Position numbers and translations under genes: made by a program. A stretch of 64,000 nucleotides of DNA, from assembly GCA_030167125.1 (NCBI GenBank), contig CP126531.1, positions 1,984,001 to 2,048,000 of the forward strand, written 5' to 3'. Origin of the DNA: Rhodanobacteraceae bacterium (GTDB lineage Bacteria; Pseudomonadota; Gammaproteobacteria; Xanthomonadales; Rhodanobacteraceae). Positions 51,941 through 61,950 of the stretch are shown here, in pieces. The notes beneath the pieces were generated by a model that ran no database searches, was not told where the DNA came from, and worked only from the letters and a program-made list of their open reading frames with translations. Within the stretch, counting starts at the first letter, position 1; every line of letters begins with the position of its first letter.

Positions 51941-52890
51941 TGCTCGACCTGGTTTCCGCCACCGCGTTGTTGCGCGTGCTGTCCGACCCGACGCGGGTGC
52001 GGCTGCTGGCGCTGCTGCGACGCGAGGAGCTGACGGTCGCGGAACTGTCGTCGGTGCTGCGGCTGGCGCAGCCGCGCGTTTCCACCCACCTCGCCAAGCT
52101 CAAGGAGACCGGCCTGGTGCGTGACCGCCGCGCCGGCGTGTCGGCGTACTACCGCTTCAACGAGAGCGGTTTCGACGGCGCGGTCGACCTGCTGCGCGCG
52201 CTGGAAGACGGCGTCGACGACGCAATGCTGGATGCCGACGCGCAACGCCTGCCATCGGTGCTGGCGTCGCGCGCGCGCGACCGCGGCTGGGCCGACAGCG
52301 TGGCCGGCGACATGGAACGCCATTATTCGCCCGGCCGCACGTGGGAAACCCTGGCGCGCACCTTGCTGCAATTGCTCGAAACCGGTGACGTGCTGGACAT
52401 CGCCTCGGGCGACGGCGTGCTGGCCGAACTGCTGGCGCCGCACGCGCATTCGATCGTGTGCGTGGATTCCAGCCCCAACGTGGTCGCCGCCGCGCGCAAG
52501 CGCCTCAAGACATTCCGCAACGTCGAAGTGGTCGAGGGCGACATGCACGCGCTCGACCTCGGCAACCGCCGCTTCGACCTCGTGCTGATGATGCACGCGC
52601 TCACCTACAGCGAGCGGCCACAACAGGCCATCGCCGAAGCGGCGCGCGTGCTGAAACCGGGTGGCCGATTGCTGGCGGCGACGCTGGCGAGGCACGCGCA
52701 CCGCGCGGCAGTGGCGCCATTCGATCACAAGAACCTCGGCTTCAAACGCGAGGAACTGACCGGCTTCGCGCGCAAGGCCGGGCTTGAAGTCCTGCACTGC
52801 GAACGAATTTCGCGCGAAGCGCGTTCGCCGCATTTCGAAGTATTGAGCCTGCTGGCCAGAAAGCAGGAGCAAGCAACAGTCCGCAAATGA
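51940..52890 (+). CDS. ArsR-type regulator fused to an AdoMet methyltransferase domain
   Basis: 316 residues: an ArsR winged helix (about 5-80, LSDPTRVRLLALLRREELTVAELSSVLRLAQPRVSTHLAKL) followed by a class-I methyltransferase fold (about 130-300, DVLDIASGDGVLAELL, ALTYSERPQQAIAEAARVLKPGG). ArsR regulators of methionine/AdoMet-cycle genes (SahR-type) sense S-adenosylhomocysteine, and such fusions sit by metH; here both metH genes follow directly. Its last codons and stop fall in the inverted repeat at 52880. Confidence 0.85.
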   Translation: MLDLVSATALLRVLSDPTRVRLLALLRREELTVAELSSVLRLAQPRVSTHLAKLKETGLVRDRRAGVSAYYRFNESGFDGAVDLLRALEDGVDDAMLDADAQRLPSVLASRARDRGWADSVAGDMERHYSPGRTWETLARTLLQLLETGDVLDIASGDGVLAELLAPHAHSIVCVDSSPNVVAAARKRLKTFRNVEVVEGDMHALDLGNRRFDLVLMMHALTYSERPQQAIAEAARVLKPGGRLLAATLARHAHRAAVAPFDHKNLGFKREELTGFARKAGLEVLHCERISREARSPHFEVLSLLARKQEQATVRK

Positions 52891-52982
52891 CGCGAATAAA
52901 CGCAAATTAAAAAAGAAAGCTAATTGATGCATCCCTGACGGGTTTGCAAGCTCTATTTGCGTTCTTTGCGTGCATTTGCGGA
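52880..52982. repeat. 28-bp imperfect inverted repeat around the gap before metH1
   Basis: TCCGCAAATG-ACGCGAATAAACGCAAAT (52880-52907) is matched by the inverted arm at 52955-52982 with few mismatches. The left arm supplies the last codons and TGA stop of the regulator gene; the right arm ends 23 bases before the metH1 ATG. Confidence 0.8.
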
Positions 52983-53005
52983 TAAAAGATTTCTTGGAGA
53001 TACCC

Positions 53006-54109
53006 ATGACACACAACCTGCCTTGGCTCCATCCCGACCGTGTCGAAAAACTCGAAGCCGCACTCGCCAGACGCATCCTGATCCTCGACGGCGCGATGGG
53101 CACGATGCTTCAGCGGCACGAACTGGATGAAGCCGGCTATCGCGGCGAACGCTTCGGCCGCGGTTGCGATGCACGGCACGACCACGCACACGCCGGTGAA
53201 CACGCCGACGCCGATGGCTGCCAGCGCGACCTCAAGGGCGACAACGACCTGTTATCGTTGACCCAGTCGCAGCTGATCCGCGACATCCACGCCGCGTACC
53301 TCGACGCCGGCGCGGATTTCGTCGAAACCAATACCTTCAATTCGACCTCGATCAGCCAGGCCGACTACGCGCTGCAGCATCTGGTGCACGAACTGAATCG
53401 CGAGGGCGCGAAGCTGGCGCGCGAAGCCTGTGACGCAGCCGAGCGCAAGGCGCCGGACCATCCGCGCTTCGCGATCGGGGTGCTGGGCCCCACCAGTCGC
53501 ACCGCATCGCTGTCGCCCGACGTCAACAATCCCGGCTTCCGCAACGTCGATTTCGACGAACTGGAAAATGCCTACGCCGATGCGACGCATGGCCTCATCG
53601 AAGGCGGCGCGGACATCGTGATGGTGGAAACCATCTTCGACACCTTGAATGCGAAGGCGGCGCTGGCCGGCGTCGCGCGGGTGTTCGACGAAATCGGCGG
53701 CCGGCTGCCCGTGATGATTTCGGGCACGATTACCGACCGTTCCGGCCGCACGCTTTCCGGCCAGACCGCCGAAGCGTTCTGGTATTCGGTCGCGCACGCG
53801 CGGCCGCTTTCCGTGGGACTCAATTGCGCGCTGGGCGCCAAGGATTTGCGCCAGCACGTCGAGGCGCTGGCGCGCGTGGCCGATTGCGCCGTCAGCGCGC
53901 ATCCCAACGCGGGGCTGCCGAACGCGCTGGGCGGTTACGACGAGACACCCGAAGAAATGGCGAAGACGCTGGGCGAGTTCGCGCGCGACGGCCTGCTCAA
54001 CATCGTCGGCGGCTGCTGCGGCACCACGCCCGAACACATCGCGGCGATCGCCGAGGCCGTGCGTGGTGTTGCGCCGCGTGCATTGCCCTCGCATGCCGAA
54101 GCCGCATAA
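53006..54109 (+). CDS. metH: methionine synthase, homocysteine-binding domain as a separate gene
   Basis: 367 residues equal to the first module of cobalamin-dependent MetH. Zinc ligands for homocysteine activation are visible as Cys in VGLNCALGA and the Cys pair in [12 protein letters not shown]. Residues about 51-73 (from [10 protein letters not shown] to ADGCQ), rich in His, Asp and Cys, are extra compared with E. coli MetH, lying between GERF and DLKGDNDLL. The ATG at 53006 has TTGGAGA eight bases upstream. The rest of MetH is the separate gene at 54248, an arrangement seen in some Proteobacteria. Confidence 0.92.
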   Translation: MTHNLPWLHPDRVEKLEAALARRILILDGAMGTMLQRHELDEAGYRGERFGRGCDARHDHAHAGEHADADGCQRDLKGDNDLLSLTQSQLIRDIHAAYLDAGADFVETNTFNSTSISQADYALQHLVHELNREGAKLAREACDAAERKAPDHPRFAIGVLGPTSRTASLSPDVNNPGFRNVDFDELENAYADATHGLIEGGADIVMVETIFDTLNAKAALAGVARVFDEIGGRLPVMISGTITDRSGRTLSGQTAEAFWYSVAHARPLSVGLNCALGAKDLRQHVEALARVADCAVSAHPNAGLPNALGGYDETPEEMAKTLGEFARDGLLNIVGGCCGTTPEHIAAIAEAVRGVAPRALPSHAEAA

Positions 54110-54129
54110 GCCATGGAGCAAAGCTTTCG

Positions 54130-54208
54130 ACACGGATAAAAGCGGATAAGAGCGGATAGGGCAAACGTTCGAGCCTTTATCCGATTTGATCCGCTTTTAT
54201 CCGTGTCA
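54130..54208. repeat. 19-bp perfect inverted repeat between the two metH genes
   Basis: GACACGGATAAAAGCGGAT (54130-54148) is repeated perfectly inverted at 54190-54208 with further GAGCGGATA/TATCCG matches inside. It fills most of the 138-bp gap between the metH genes. Confidence 0.9.
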
Positions 54209-54247
54209 GAGGCTTCTGCTCTTCCGCGTCAAGAAAAGCCAACTGAA

Positions 54248-57058
<2,811 letters not shown>

Positions 57059-57059
57059 C

Positions 57060-57088
57060 GGCGCGTCCGCGTACGCTGCGGACGCGCC
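57060..57088. terminator. GC-rich hairpin after metH2
   Basis: Perfect 11-bp arms GGCGCGTCCGC and GCGGACGCGCC around a 7-nt loop, between two convergent genes; no T-tract, so a weak or bidirectional terminator. Confidence 0.5.
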
Positions 57089-57094
57089 GAACCT

Positions 57095-57358
57095 TCAGAG
57101 TGTTGCGCCCGAGCGTGCAGCGTGCAGGAACGCCACGCCGACCGTCATCGCGAGCAGGAAATACAGGACGAACGCCACCGCCATGAAAATCAGCGCGGCC
57201 CGGCAATAGTTCCGCTTGCTCGGCTGGGTTCCGCTGGAAAAGCCCCAGACGAACAACATCACGATGTTCACGATCGGAATGCAAAGCACGATGAGGGTGA
57301 TGATCCAGTCTCCCAGCGAAACCGGCGAGGAATCACGTTCGGCAAGTTGTGCGTTCAT
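57095..57358 (-). CDS. small two-helix membrane protein
   Basis: 87 residues with two membrane segments (WIITLIVLCIPIVNIVMLFVW and ALIFMAVAFVLYFLLAMTVG) joined by a short basic loop. No family recognised. A good AGGAG seven bases before the ATG supports it. Codon use is like its neighbours. Confidence 0.7.
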   Translation of the reverse strand: MNAQLAERDSSPVSLGDWIITLIVLCIPIVNIVMLFVWGFSSGTQPSKRNYCRAALIFMAVAFVLYFLLAMTVGVAFLHAARSGATL

Positions 57359-57502
57359 GTGTGCTCCTGAGCGTCATCGATCCACCGGGCGGACACCCTG
57401 GGCGGGTCCGGCCGGAATCAGGTTGCGTTGCCCCCGGGCGCGACTGGCCCGCGCCGATCCTAGCCGACCCGCATCCCCGCCGCACCTGAGATCGGCGTAC
57501 GC

Positions 57503-57823
57503 TTACGCCGCGATGTCGCCGGTCGCGGTGTTCTTCTGATGCCGCAAATGCATCACCAGGTTGTAGACCGATACCACCACGGGGAAAAGATTGGAGAGGA
57601 TACCCACCGAGTCGTTCTTGCCCAGCACGAAATACGCGAGCAGCAGGACGCTGCCGCCCACGGACAGCACCCAGAACGAAAGCGGCATCACCACGCGCTT
57701 GTGTTTGCGGGTCGCGTAGACCTGCACGAACCAGCGGCTGGTGAACATGGCCATGCCGAGATAGCCCACCACTTTCCATGGCGTGATCTGATAGTTGGCG
57801 AGCGCGTGCAGGATGTGTTCCAC
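57503..57823 (-). CDS. lipid-A-biosynthesis N-terminal-domain membrane protein
   Basis: 106 residues with three membrane segments and the LAB_N/PF07578-type pattern: WKVVGYLGMAMFTSRWFVQ, ATRKHKRVVMPLSFWVLS, GGSVLLLAYFVLGKNDSVGI and NLFPVVVSVYNL. Proteins of this family stand alone or fused to glycosyltransferases; the role is unknown. The GTG at 57823 matches the family start; the ATG at 57907 would add 28 unrelated residues from the tRNA leader region. Confidence 0.75.
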   Translation of the reverse strand: MEHILHALANYQITPWKVVGYLGMAMFTSRWFVQVYATRKHKRVVMPLSFWVLSVGGSVLLLAYFVLGKNDSVGILSNLFPVVVSVYNLVMHLRHQKNTATGDIAA

Positions 57824-57920
57824 GGCGAGGGTCCGGCTTCGATTGAAGCGCGGATTGTAGCAATCAGCCGCGCCGCCGATTGACCGCAAAATCCGCCGCC
57901 CGTACACTTGCTGGTCGCGT

Positions 57921-57995
57921 GGGCGGTTAGCTCAGCGGTAGAGCACTGCCTTCACACGGCAGGTGTCACAGGTTCGATCCCTGTACCGCCCACCA
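57921..57995 (+). tRNA. tRNA-Val (anticodon CAC)
   Basis: 75-nt cloverleaf with acceptor GGGCGGT/ACCGCCC, anticodon stem CTGCC/GGCAG around loop TTCACAC (anticodon CAC), T arm CACAGG-TTCGATC-CCTGT and encoded CCA. Prophage-like genes begin right after its 3' end, so it is a candidate integration site. Confidence 0.95.
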
Positions 57996-58128
57996 TAGAA
58001 TCAATGACTTGGCGCATCGCCCAAGTTCAAGTACGGCAACCGTACGGCAAACCGCGCTGCGAAAGGGCGTTGTTTTGTCGTTTCTGGGCGCGTTGGGGTT
58101 ACGCCACAGGTCCGTGGGATACGCGCTA

Positions 58129-58746
58129 CTACCCGAGCGTTGCCAGCTCGCGGATTGAGGTTCCTTCGCGCGTGACCTCGGCCAGCAGCAGTCTGCCACC
58201 AATCGGGTAGCCCGGACGTTCCCGCCGCACCTTGCGCACCTGGACATACGCCAGTGCCTCCATGGTGCGAATGGCGTCGGGCACCTGCATGACAGTCAGG
58301 TCAGGCGGTGGGTAATCGGGGACGGGTCCGACGCTGCAATTAGTCGTCTCGATCTCGAACGGTTCGCTCGCCGATTCGCGCTCGGCTTTATGGCACACGG
58401 GTCGCCCGCAAGCGCGTGACCACCCAAGTAGCGCGACAAAACACCCTACGGGATCGGCGCCGGGCGCCGGCTGCCTGACTTGTTGCAGGTAAGGTTCTGT
58501 GGCCGCGGCTAACCGGCGTGGCCACGATTCCAGCAGCGCATCAAAGTCCGTTGGCGGCTCAATCCCAAGGCCGGCAAATAGGAAGACCAGGAAATGGATG
58601 TCACCCCGGCATGCCACGACACCATTGATGTGCCCCAAGTGCAGCATCTTGCTTCGCTCGCAATAGCTACCGTCCTCACTCTGCGTCGTTGTGTCGACGC
58701 AAAGCAAGCCAACCTCCTTCTGCACCGCCAAGTTCAGGAGACTCAT
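58129..58746 (-). CDS. hypothetical protein, first gene right of tRNA-Val
   Basis: 205 residues, family not recognised. The N-terminal half (VGLLCVDTTTQSEDGSYCER, LHLGHINGVVACRGDIHF) has the look of an Ntn-hydrolase/proteasome-like fold, with a Cys-Val-Asp-Thr strand, but I cannot confirm this. AAGGAGT about ten bases before the ATG supports expression. Same strand as the other phage-like genes. Confidence 0.6.
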   Translation of the reverse strand: MSLLNLAVQKEVGLLCVDTTTQSEDGSYCERSKMLHLGHINGVVACRGDIHFLVFLFAGLGIEPPTDFDALLESWPRRLAAATEPYLQQVRQPAPGADPVGCFVALLGWSRACGRPVCHKAERESASEPFEIETTNCSVGPVPDYPPPDLTVMQVPDAIRTMEALAYVQVRKVRRERPGYPIGGRLLLAEVTREGTSIRELATLG

Positions 58747-58971
58747 GATGCGCCACTCCTTGAATGACCGCCCACGACTCTACCGGTGTGCAGCGTCACT
58801 CATGCCGATGCTTCGGCAGTAGGAATCGCCCTACACGATCGTGCGGCGTGAGCCGATACCGCGCGATCTGCGGTGACGCGATGATGTGCGTGCGCCGGGC
58901 CGTCAGGGACGCCAAGGATGGTGGGCTACCGATGTAAGCCCCGGCGCTTTTAGTTCGTCCGATCACAGACA

Positions 58972-58994
58972 CAAAACTCCGCTGTAGCGGAGTT
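58972..58994 (-). terminator. rho-independent terminator of the phage-like gene run
   Basis: Perfect 9-bp-arm hairpin AACTCCGCT/AGCGGAGTT followed on the minus strand by TTTGTGTC. It lies 23 bases after the stop of the gene at 59017. Confidence 0.75.
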
Positions 58995-59016
58995 CAGAAG
59001 TGGGACCTATGGCCTA

Positions 59017-59466
59017 TCAATGCGACGGTTTAGGCTCTTGGTGAATAACCGAAGGCGGGGTACTCCCGCTGGCTGGTATCCACTTATCACCCGGCTGAAA
59101 CGCGCCGATGTTCGCCTTTGGTGGCTGTGCAGGATAAGCGGGTATCTGGATCACCACTGGTGCTACAGATTGCTGCGGCGCGGCGGCAGACTTCCAGAGC
59201 GTGTTCAGGCCAATCACTGCTGCGACCACAACACCAATGATGGTCAGCACCGTTCCGAGCGTCCATCGATTGATATCGCTGCGCACGCCTTCGATGTCTG
59301 TCTTCGTCGCTAACGTCGGCAGAATCGTATCGAGCCTTGTTTCGAGCGCGGTCACACGATGTTCCATGCCCCCATCATGGGGTGGATCACCGCCGCCTGC
59401 AAGCGGCGCAGAGGCATCGTTCACCGGAGAGACACCCTTGCGTATGTTGGAAACGTTATTGGTCAT
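59017..59466 (-). CDS. small phage-like protein with coiled coil and one membrane helix
   Basis: 149 residues from the ATG at 59466: a charged N-terminal part with heptad pattern (EHRVTALETRLDTILPTLAT), one membrane helix (WTLGTVLTIIGVVVAAVIGL) and a Pro-rich tail. This architecture is usual for phage proteins near lysis modules and for DUF1640-like proteins, but no family is certain. Overlaps the next upstream gene by 11 bases. Confidence 0.6.
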   Translation of the reverse strand: MTNNVSNIRKGVSPVNDASAPLAGGGDPPHDGGMEHRVTALETRLDTILPTLATKTDIEGVRSDINRWTLGTVLTIIGVVVAAVIGLNTLWKSAAAPQQSVAPVVIQIPAYPAQPPKANIGAFQPGDKWIPASGSTPPSVIHQEPKPSH

Positions 59467-59806
59467 TTTGCGCGCGCTCTTTCTTCCAATCCTCAACGAC
59501 GCCCCAGGCGAACTGGCGTAAATAGCCGCAGTTCAAGCAGAGGAGCGCCAACATCGGTATGTAGCTATGCACGGATAGAACGGACCTGTCATCGATCATG
59601 GGGAGTCCCACGCCGACGGCGTTATCAATGCTTTTTGTCTCTGGCGTCATCGGAGCGCGCGCCCAATTATCCTGGCCGCATTGGGGGCATTCCGCAGCCA
59701 CGTGACGATCGGCCATGAATTCCATGAGCGTGGCCATCGTGATTGGCTCTCGGTCCGCTGGCGGCGGGGCGGCAGGCGTCTCGGCGGCCGGCTTTTCTTC
59801 TGACAT
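59456..59806 (-). CDS. small protein with a CxxC...CxxC zinc-binding pattern
   Basis: 116 residues: acidic, Pro/Ala-rich N-terminus, then CPQCGQ and CLNCGY about 40 residues apart, which suggests a zinc ribbon. No named family. The ATG at 59806 follows AGGGGA at good spacing, and is preferred to an ATG seven codons upstream. Overlaps the downstream gene. Confidence 0.6.
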   Translation of the reverse strand: MSEEKPAAETPAAPPPADREPITMATLMEFMADRHVAAECPQCGQDNWARAPMTPETKSIDNAVGVGLPMIDDRSVLSVHSYIPMLALLCLNCGYLRQFAWGVVEDWKKERAQNDQ

Positions 59807-59961
59807 GGAATCCCCTAGTTCATTCATGCGGGCAGCATTCCAGCGCCCTTGCCCGCAACTTGACGGGTCGTTCAGCCTAACACGCCAAACGGCTTTCTAT
59901 TGCAATCTACCTGTCACCACAAGCATCGCTCATGCCGCCGTGGATTTGGTGATCGAACCGC

Positions 59962-60084
59962 CTATCGAACTGCCAGCACAAGCACGACACCCAGCAGCAA
60001 GCCCGCCATGGCAATCCAAGTGACGCGTGCGTAGCTCGCCGGAGCGTAGGTGATGCTATGTGGTACAGCTTGACCTGGTGGCAC
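59962..60084 (-). CDS. possible 40-residue single-helix membrane protein
   Basis: A GTG-initiated frame overlapping the 3' end of the YqaE-like gene: a short Pro/Ala-rich start and one membrane helix (VTWIAMAGLLLGVVLVLAV), ending in Arg. GAGG stands only three bases before the GTG. Overlapping one-helix genes are common in phage lysis modules, but support is thin. Confidence 0.3.
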   Translation of the reverse strand: MPPGQAVPHSITYAPASYARVTWIAMAGLLLGVVLVLAVR

Positions 60085-60280
60085 GTGCCTCAAGACGTTC
60101 CACTGCGCGCTCTAGCCGCTTGCGCCCGTGGTACTCGTGAACCCCGAACATCGCCCAGATTGCCGCCAGTGGCCACGCAAGCAACGTGCATTGCAGGATC
60201 AGGCACACAATCGCCGAGAAGGGCTTCCCCACCGTCAGGAACGCCAGCCACGGCAGTAGCAACGCGATCAGGTATCTCAC
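60056..60280 (-). CDS. YqaE/Pmp3-like small membrane protein
   Basis: 74 residues. Two membrane segments (LIALLLPWLAFLTVGKPF, AIVCLILQCTLLAWPLAAIW) in the pattern of the YqaE/Pmp3 family, followed by a basic coiled tail. GTG start at 60280 with GAGGATC upstream. The family influences membrane potential in yeast and is stress-induced in bacteria; its presence inside a prophage-like region is unusual. Assignment rests on pattern only. Confidence 0.55.
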   Translation of the reverse strand: MRYLIALLLPWLAFLTVGKPFSAIVCLILQCTLLAWPLAAIWAMFGVHEYHGRKRLERAVERLEARATRSSCTT

Positions 60281-60400
60281 TGTTCGATCCTCTGCAATAA
60301 CGGATGCATCCCGCGTGCCAGTCGTTTCCTGACCTCTTTAGGGACTCCAGAAACTCCCTTCGCGGTATGCTCACTGAACAGCCCTTGCTCGGGATTCCCC

Positions 60401-60649
60401 ATGTCTCCTTCGACGACGACGCACCGCGGGATCGAAATCAGATACGACTACGACATAAAAACCGACGTCTACTGGGCGCACTTCGATTTGCCCGAGAAGC
60501 CGCGTAAGCAAGCAACGTTCCAGAGCCGTGTGGACGTCATGCTTTCCAACCCAATCGAGCCCGGTAAACACCACGTTGACGGCCCGATCGAGAGCGAAGT
60601 CCTAGCACAAGCCAGATCCACGATCGACGCCTACTTGGGCGAAGAGTAG
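60401..60649 (+). CDS. hypothetical 82-residue protein
   Basis: The only plus-strand gene candidate of the prophage-like region. 82 residues, acidic, soluble (GIEIRYDYDIKTDVYWAHFD, ESEVLAQARSTIDAYLGE). No family recognised. The composition is that of a real protein, with few rare codons, but the ribosome-binding site is weak (GGGATT). Confidence 0.5.
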   Translation: MSPSTTTHRGIEIRYDYDIKTDVYWAHFDLPEKPRKQATFQSRVDVMLSNPIEPGKHHVDGPIESEVLAQARSTIDAYLGEE

Positions 60650-60788
60650 CCAGGAACCTAGCCGCTTTACGCAATCGTGACCATCACGCGTTCCACGCTC
60701 GGTCTTCCACCATGACCGCGCCGCAGCAGCCGACAGTGAATCGATCGTCCCCTGGGCGGCGGTGCGGCCATGCGCGGCGCTCGTTCGA

Positions 60789-61184
60789 CTATCTGACCTT
60801 GAACGCCTGACACGCCACCAATTGGCCATGGAAGCTGAATTCCCGCATGACGCCATTGACGGTGCCGATATCAAGCTCGCAGGCGGTTCCAACGGGAGTC
60901 ATGCCCATTGTTCCCGTTGTGGCAGAGAATGGTGTTGCCCCAACATTCCCGTACGTCGTGCTCGTGTTGTACGTGGTGACGGGGATCACTCGATTCGAGT
61001 ACCAGCGGTAAACAACCTGGTCGCCCATTTGCATCTGGCTCGCTGGATACCCGAACTGCTGGATTGCCACGTCGAGAGGCTGCCCCATCAGGCCCTGCAG
61101 TGAATCACGAATCTGACCGAACGTTGCGCAGGCCGCCAGCAAAAGCGAAAACGCCGCCGAGACTGCTATCTGTACACGTTTCAT
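60789..61184 (-). CDS. small lipoprotein, phage-like region
   Basis: 131 residues with a lipoprotein signal (FSLLLAAC, Cys near 18) and a soluble domain of the SmpA/OmlA-like length: LQGLMGQPLDVAIQQFGYP, VVYRWYSN, and CELDIGTVNG with a C-terminal Cys. GGGGGAAG stands before the ATG at 61184. The MGQPLDVAIQQFGYPA stretch resembles proteins whose domain tracks outer-membrane assembly factors, but no firm family is given. Such moron genes occur in prophages. Confidence 0.65.
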   Translation of the reverse strand: MKRVQIAVSAAFSLLLAACATFGQIRDSLQGLMGQPLDVAIQQFGYPASQMQMGDQVVYRWYSNRVIPVTTYNTSTTYGNVGATPFSATTGTMGMTPVGTACELDIGTVNGVMREFSFHGQLVACQAFKVR

Positions 61185-61270
61185 GATCTTCCCCCTTCTG
61201 AAAGCTACCAAGCATCAGCCGTGCCAGTCATTCGGGCTGTGCCAATCAGGCACGCAGCGCCCGCGCCAGG

Positions 61271-61678
61271 TCAGCCGGCGTCGGGTTTCTGGCGACTCGC
61301 GGTTACGAGCTGTTCGATGCCGAGGCGCCCACTGTGCTCGACCTGCTGTCGCTCGCCGTACTGCTTGGGGTTGATCTTGCTCGCTCGCCAGCGGTAGTGG
61401 TGCGCCAACTCCCGCGCTTTCGCCAGCGCCAACGGATTTTTGGCTTTTGCGAGTACTTGCTCGGCCTTCTCGTCCCATGCGCCCGCAGCGCTAACTCTCG
61501 CGCGCGCGGAACGTTCCCGGCGGTCATCGTCTGCCTGCAGCCACTCGGTGAGCTTCGACCTTGCACGGCCCACCGATGTCGCGATGGCCACCAAGGTCTC
61601 GCCGTCCTCGATGCGGCGGATGATTTCGTCTTCGCTGACCCCAGCGAAATTTGGTTTGCTCTCGCTGCTGCGTTTCAT
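61271..61678 (-). CDS. terminase-small-subunit-like DNA-binding protein
   Basis: 135 residues: an N-terminal helix-turn-helix (SEDEIIRRIEDGETLVAIATSVGRARSKLTEWL) and a helical, basic C-terminal part (ARELAHHYRWRASKINPKQYGERQQVEHSG). This is the layout of small terminase/packaging-recognition proteins of the Sf6 kind. AAAGGAGG seven bases before the ATG. The start overlaps the stop of the upstream gene (ATGA). Confidence 0.65.
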   Translation of the reverse strand: MKRSSESKPNFAGVSEDEIIRRIEDGETLVAIATSVGRARSKLTEWLQADDDRRERSARARVSAAGAWDEKAEQVLAKAKNPLALAKARELAHHYRWRASKINPKQYGERQQVEHSGRLGIEQLVTASRQKPDAG

Positions 61679-61950
61679 GGTGCGCCTCCTTTCGTCGTGT
61701 GGCGCTCGTCGAATTCGCAAGCCCGCCGAATCACACGCTGCACGCGCCGAACAAGCTTGACCCTCAACCTTCCCTCCCTCCACTGCGCTGTCTTGGGGCC
61801 GGGTATGCCACCGTGTGTCACGCAGTGCGTGCCGCCGGGAACCTTGAGTGCCCTGCACGGCCTGCCGCTCAATGTCCGCGCATTGCAGAGTCGCGGATCG
61901 CTCCCGTCGTAGTCGACGTCGATGCCTCGCTTGGTGGTGTCGCGGCTCAA
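61675..61950 (-). CDS. small basic protein with HGG motif
   Basis: 91 residues, starting with TTG at 61950 that overlaps the stop of the structural gene (TTGA). The core CNARTLSGRPCRALKVPGG then CVTHGG with GPKTAQWREGR is a Cys/His motif often found in small proteins of phages and ICEs, probably a zinc-binding knuckle. The frame is joined by four-base overlaps on both sides, which supports it despite the rare start codon. Confidence 0.65.
   Translation of the reverse strand: MSRDTTKRGIDVDYDGSDPRLCNARTLSGRPCRALKVPGGTHCVTHGGIPGPKTAQWREGRLRVKLVRRVQRVIRRACEFDERHTTKGGAP

Noticed and set aside
52891..53005. SAH or cobalamin riboswitch before metH
   Set aside because: The gap is filled by an inverted repeat; neither the B12-box nor the SAH-riboswitch core is visible.
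57996..58128. Integrase gene fragment next to tRNA-Val
   Set aside because: The 133 bp after the tRNA hold GTACGGCA direct repeats but no recombinase motif; it could be an attachment core only.
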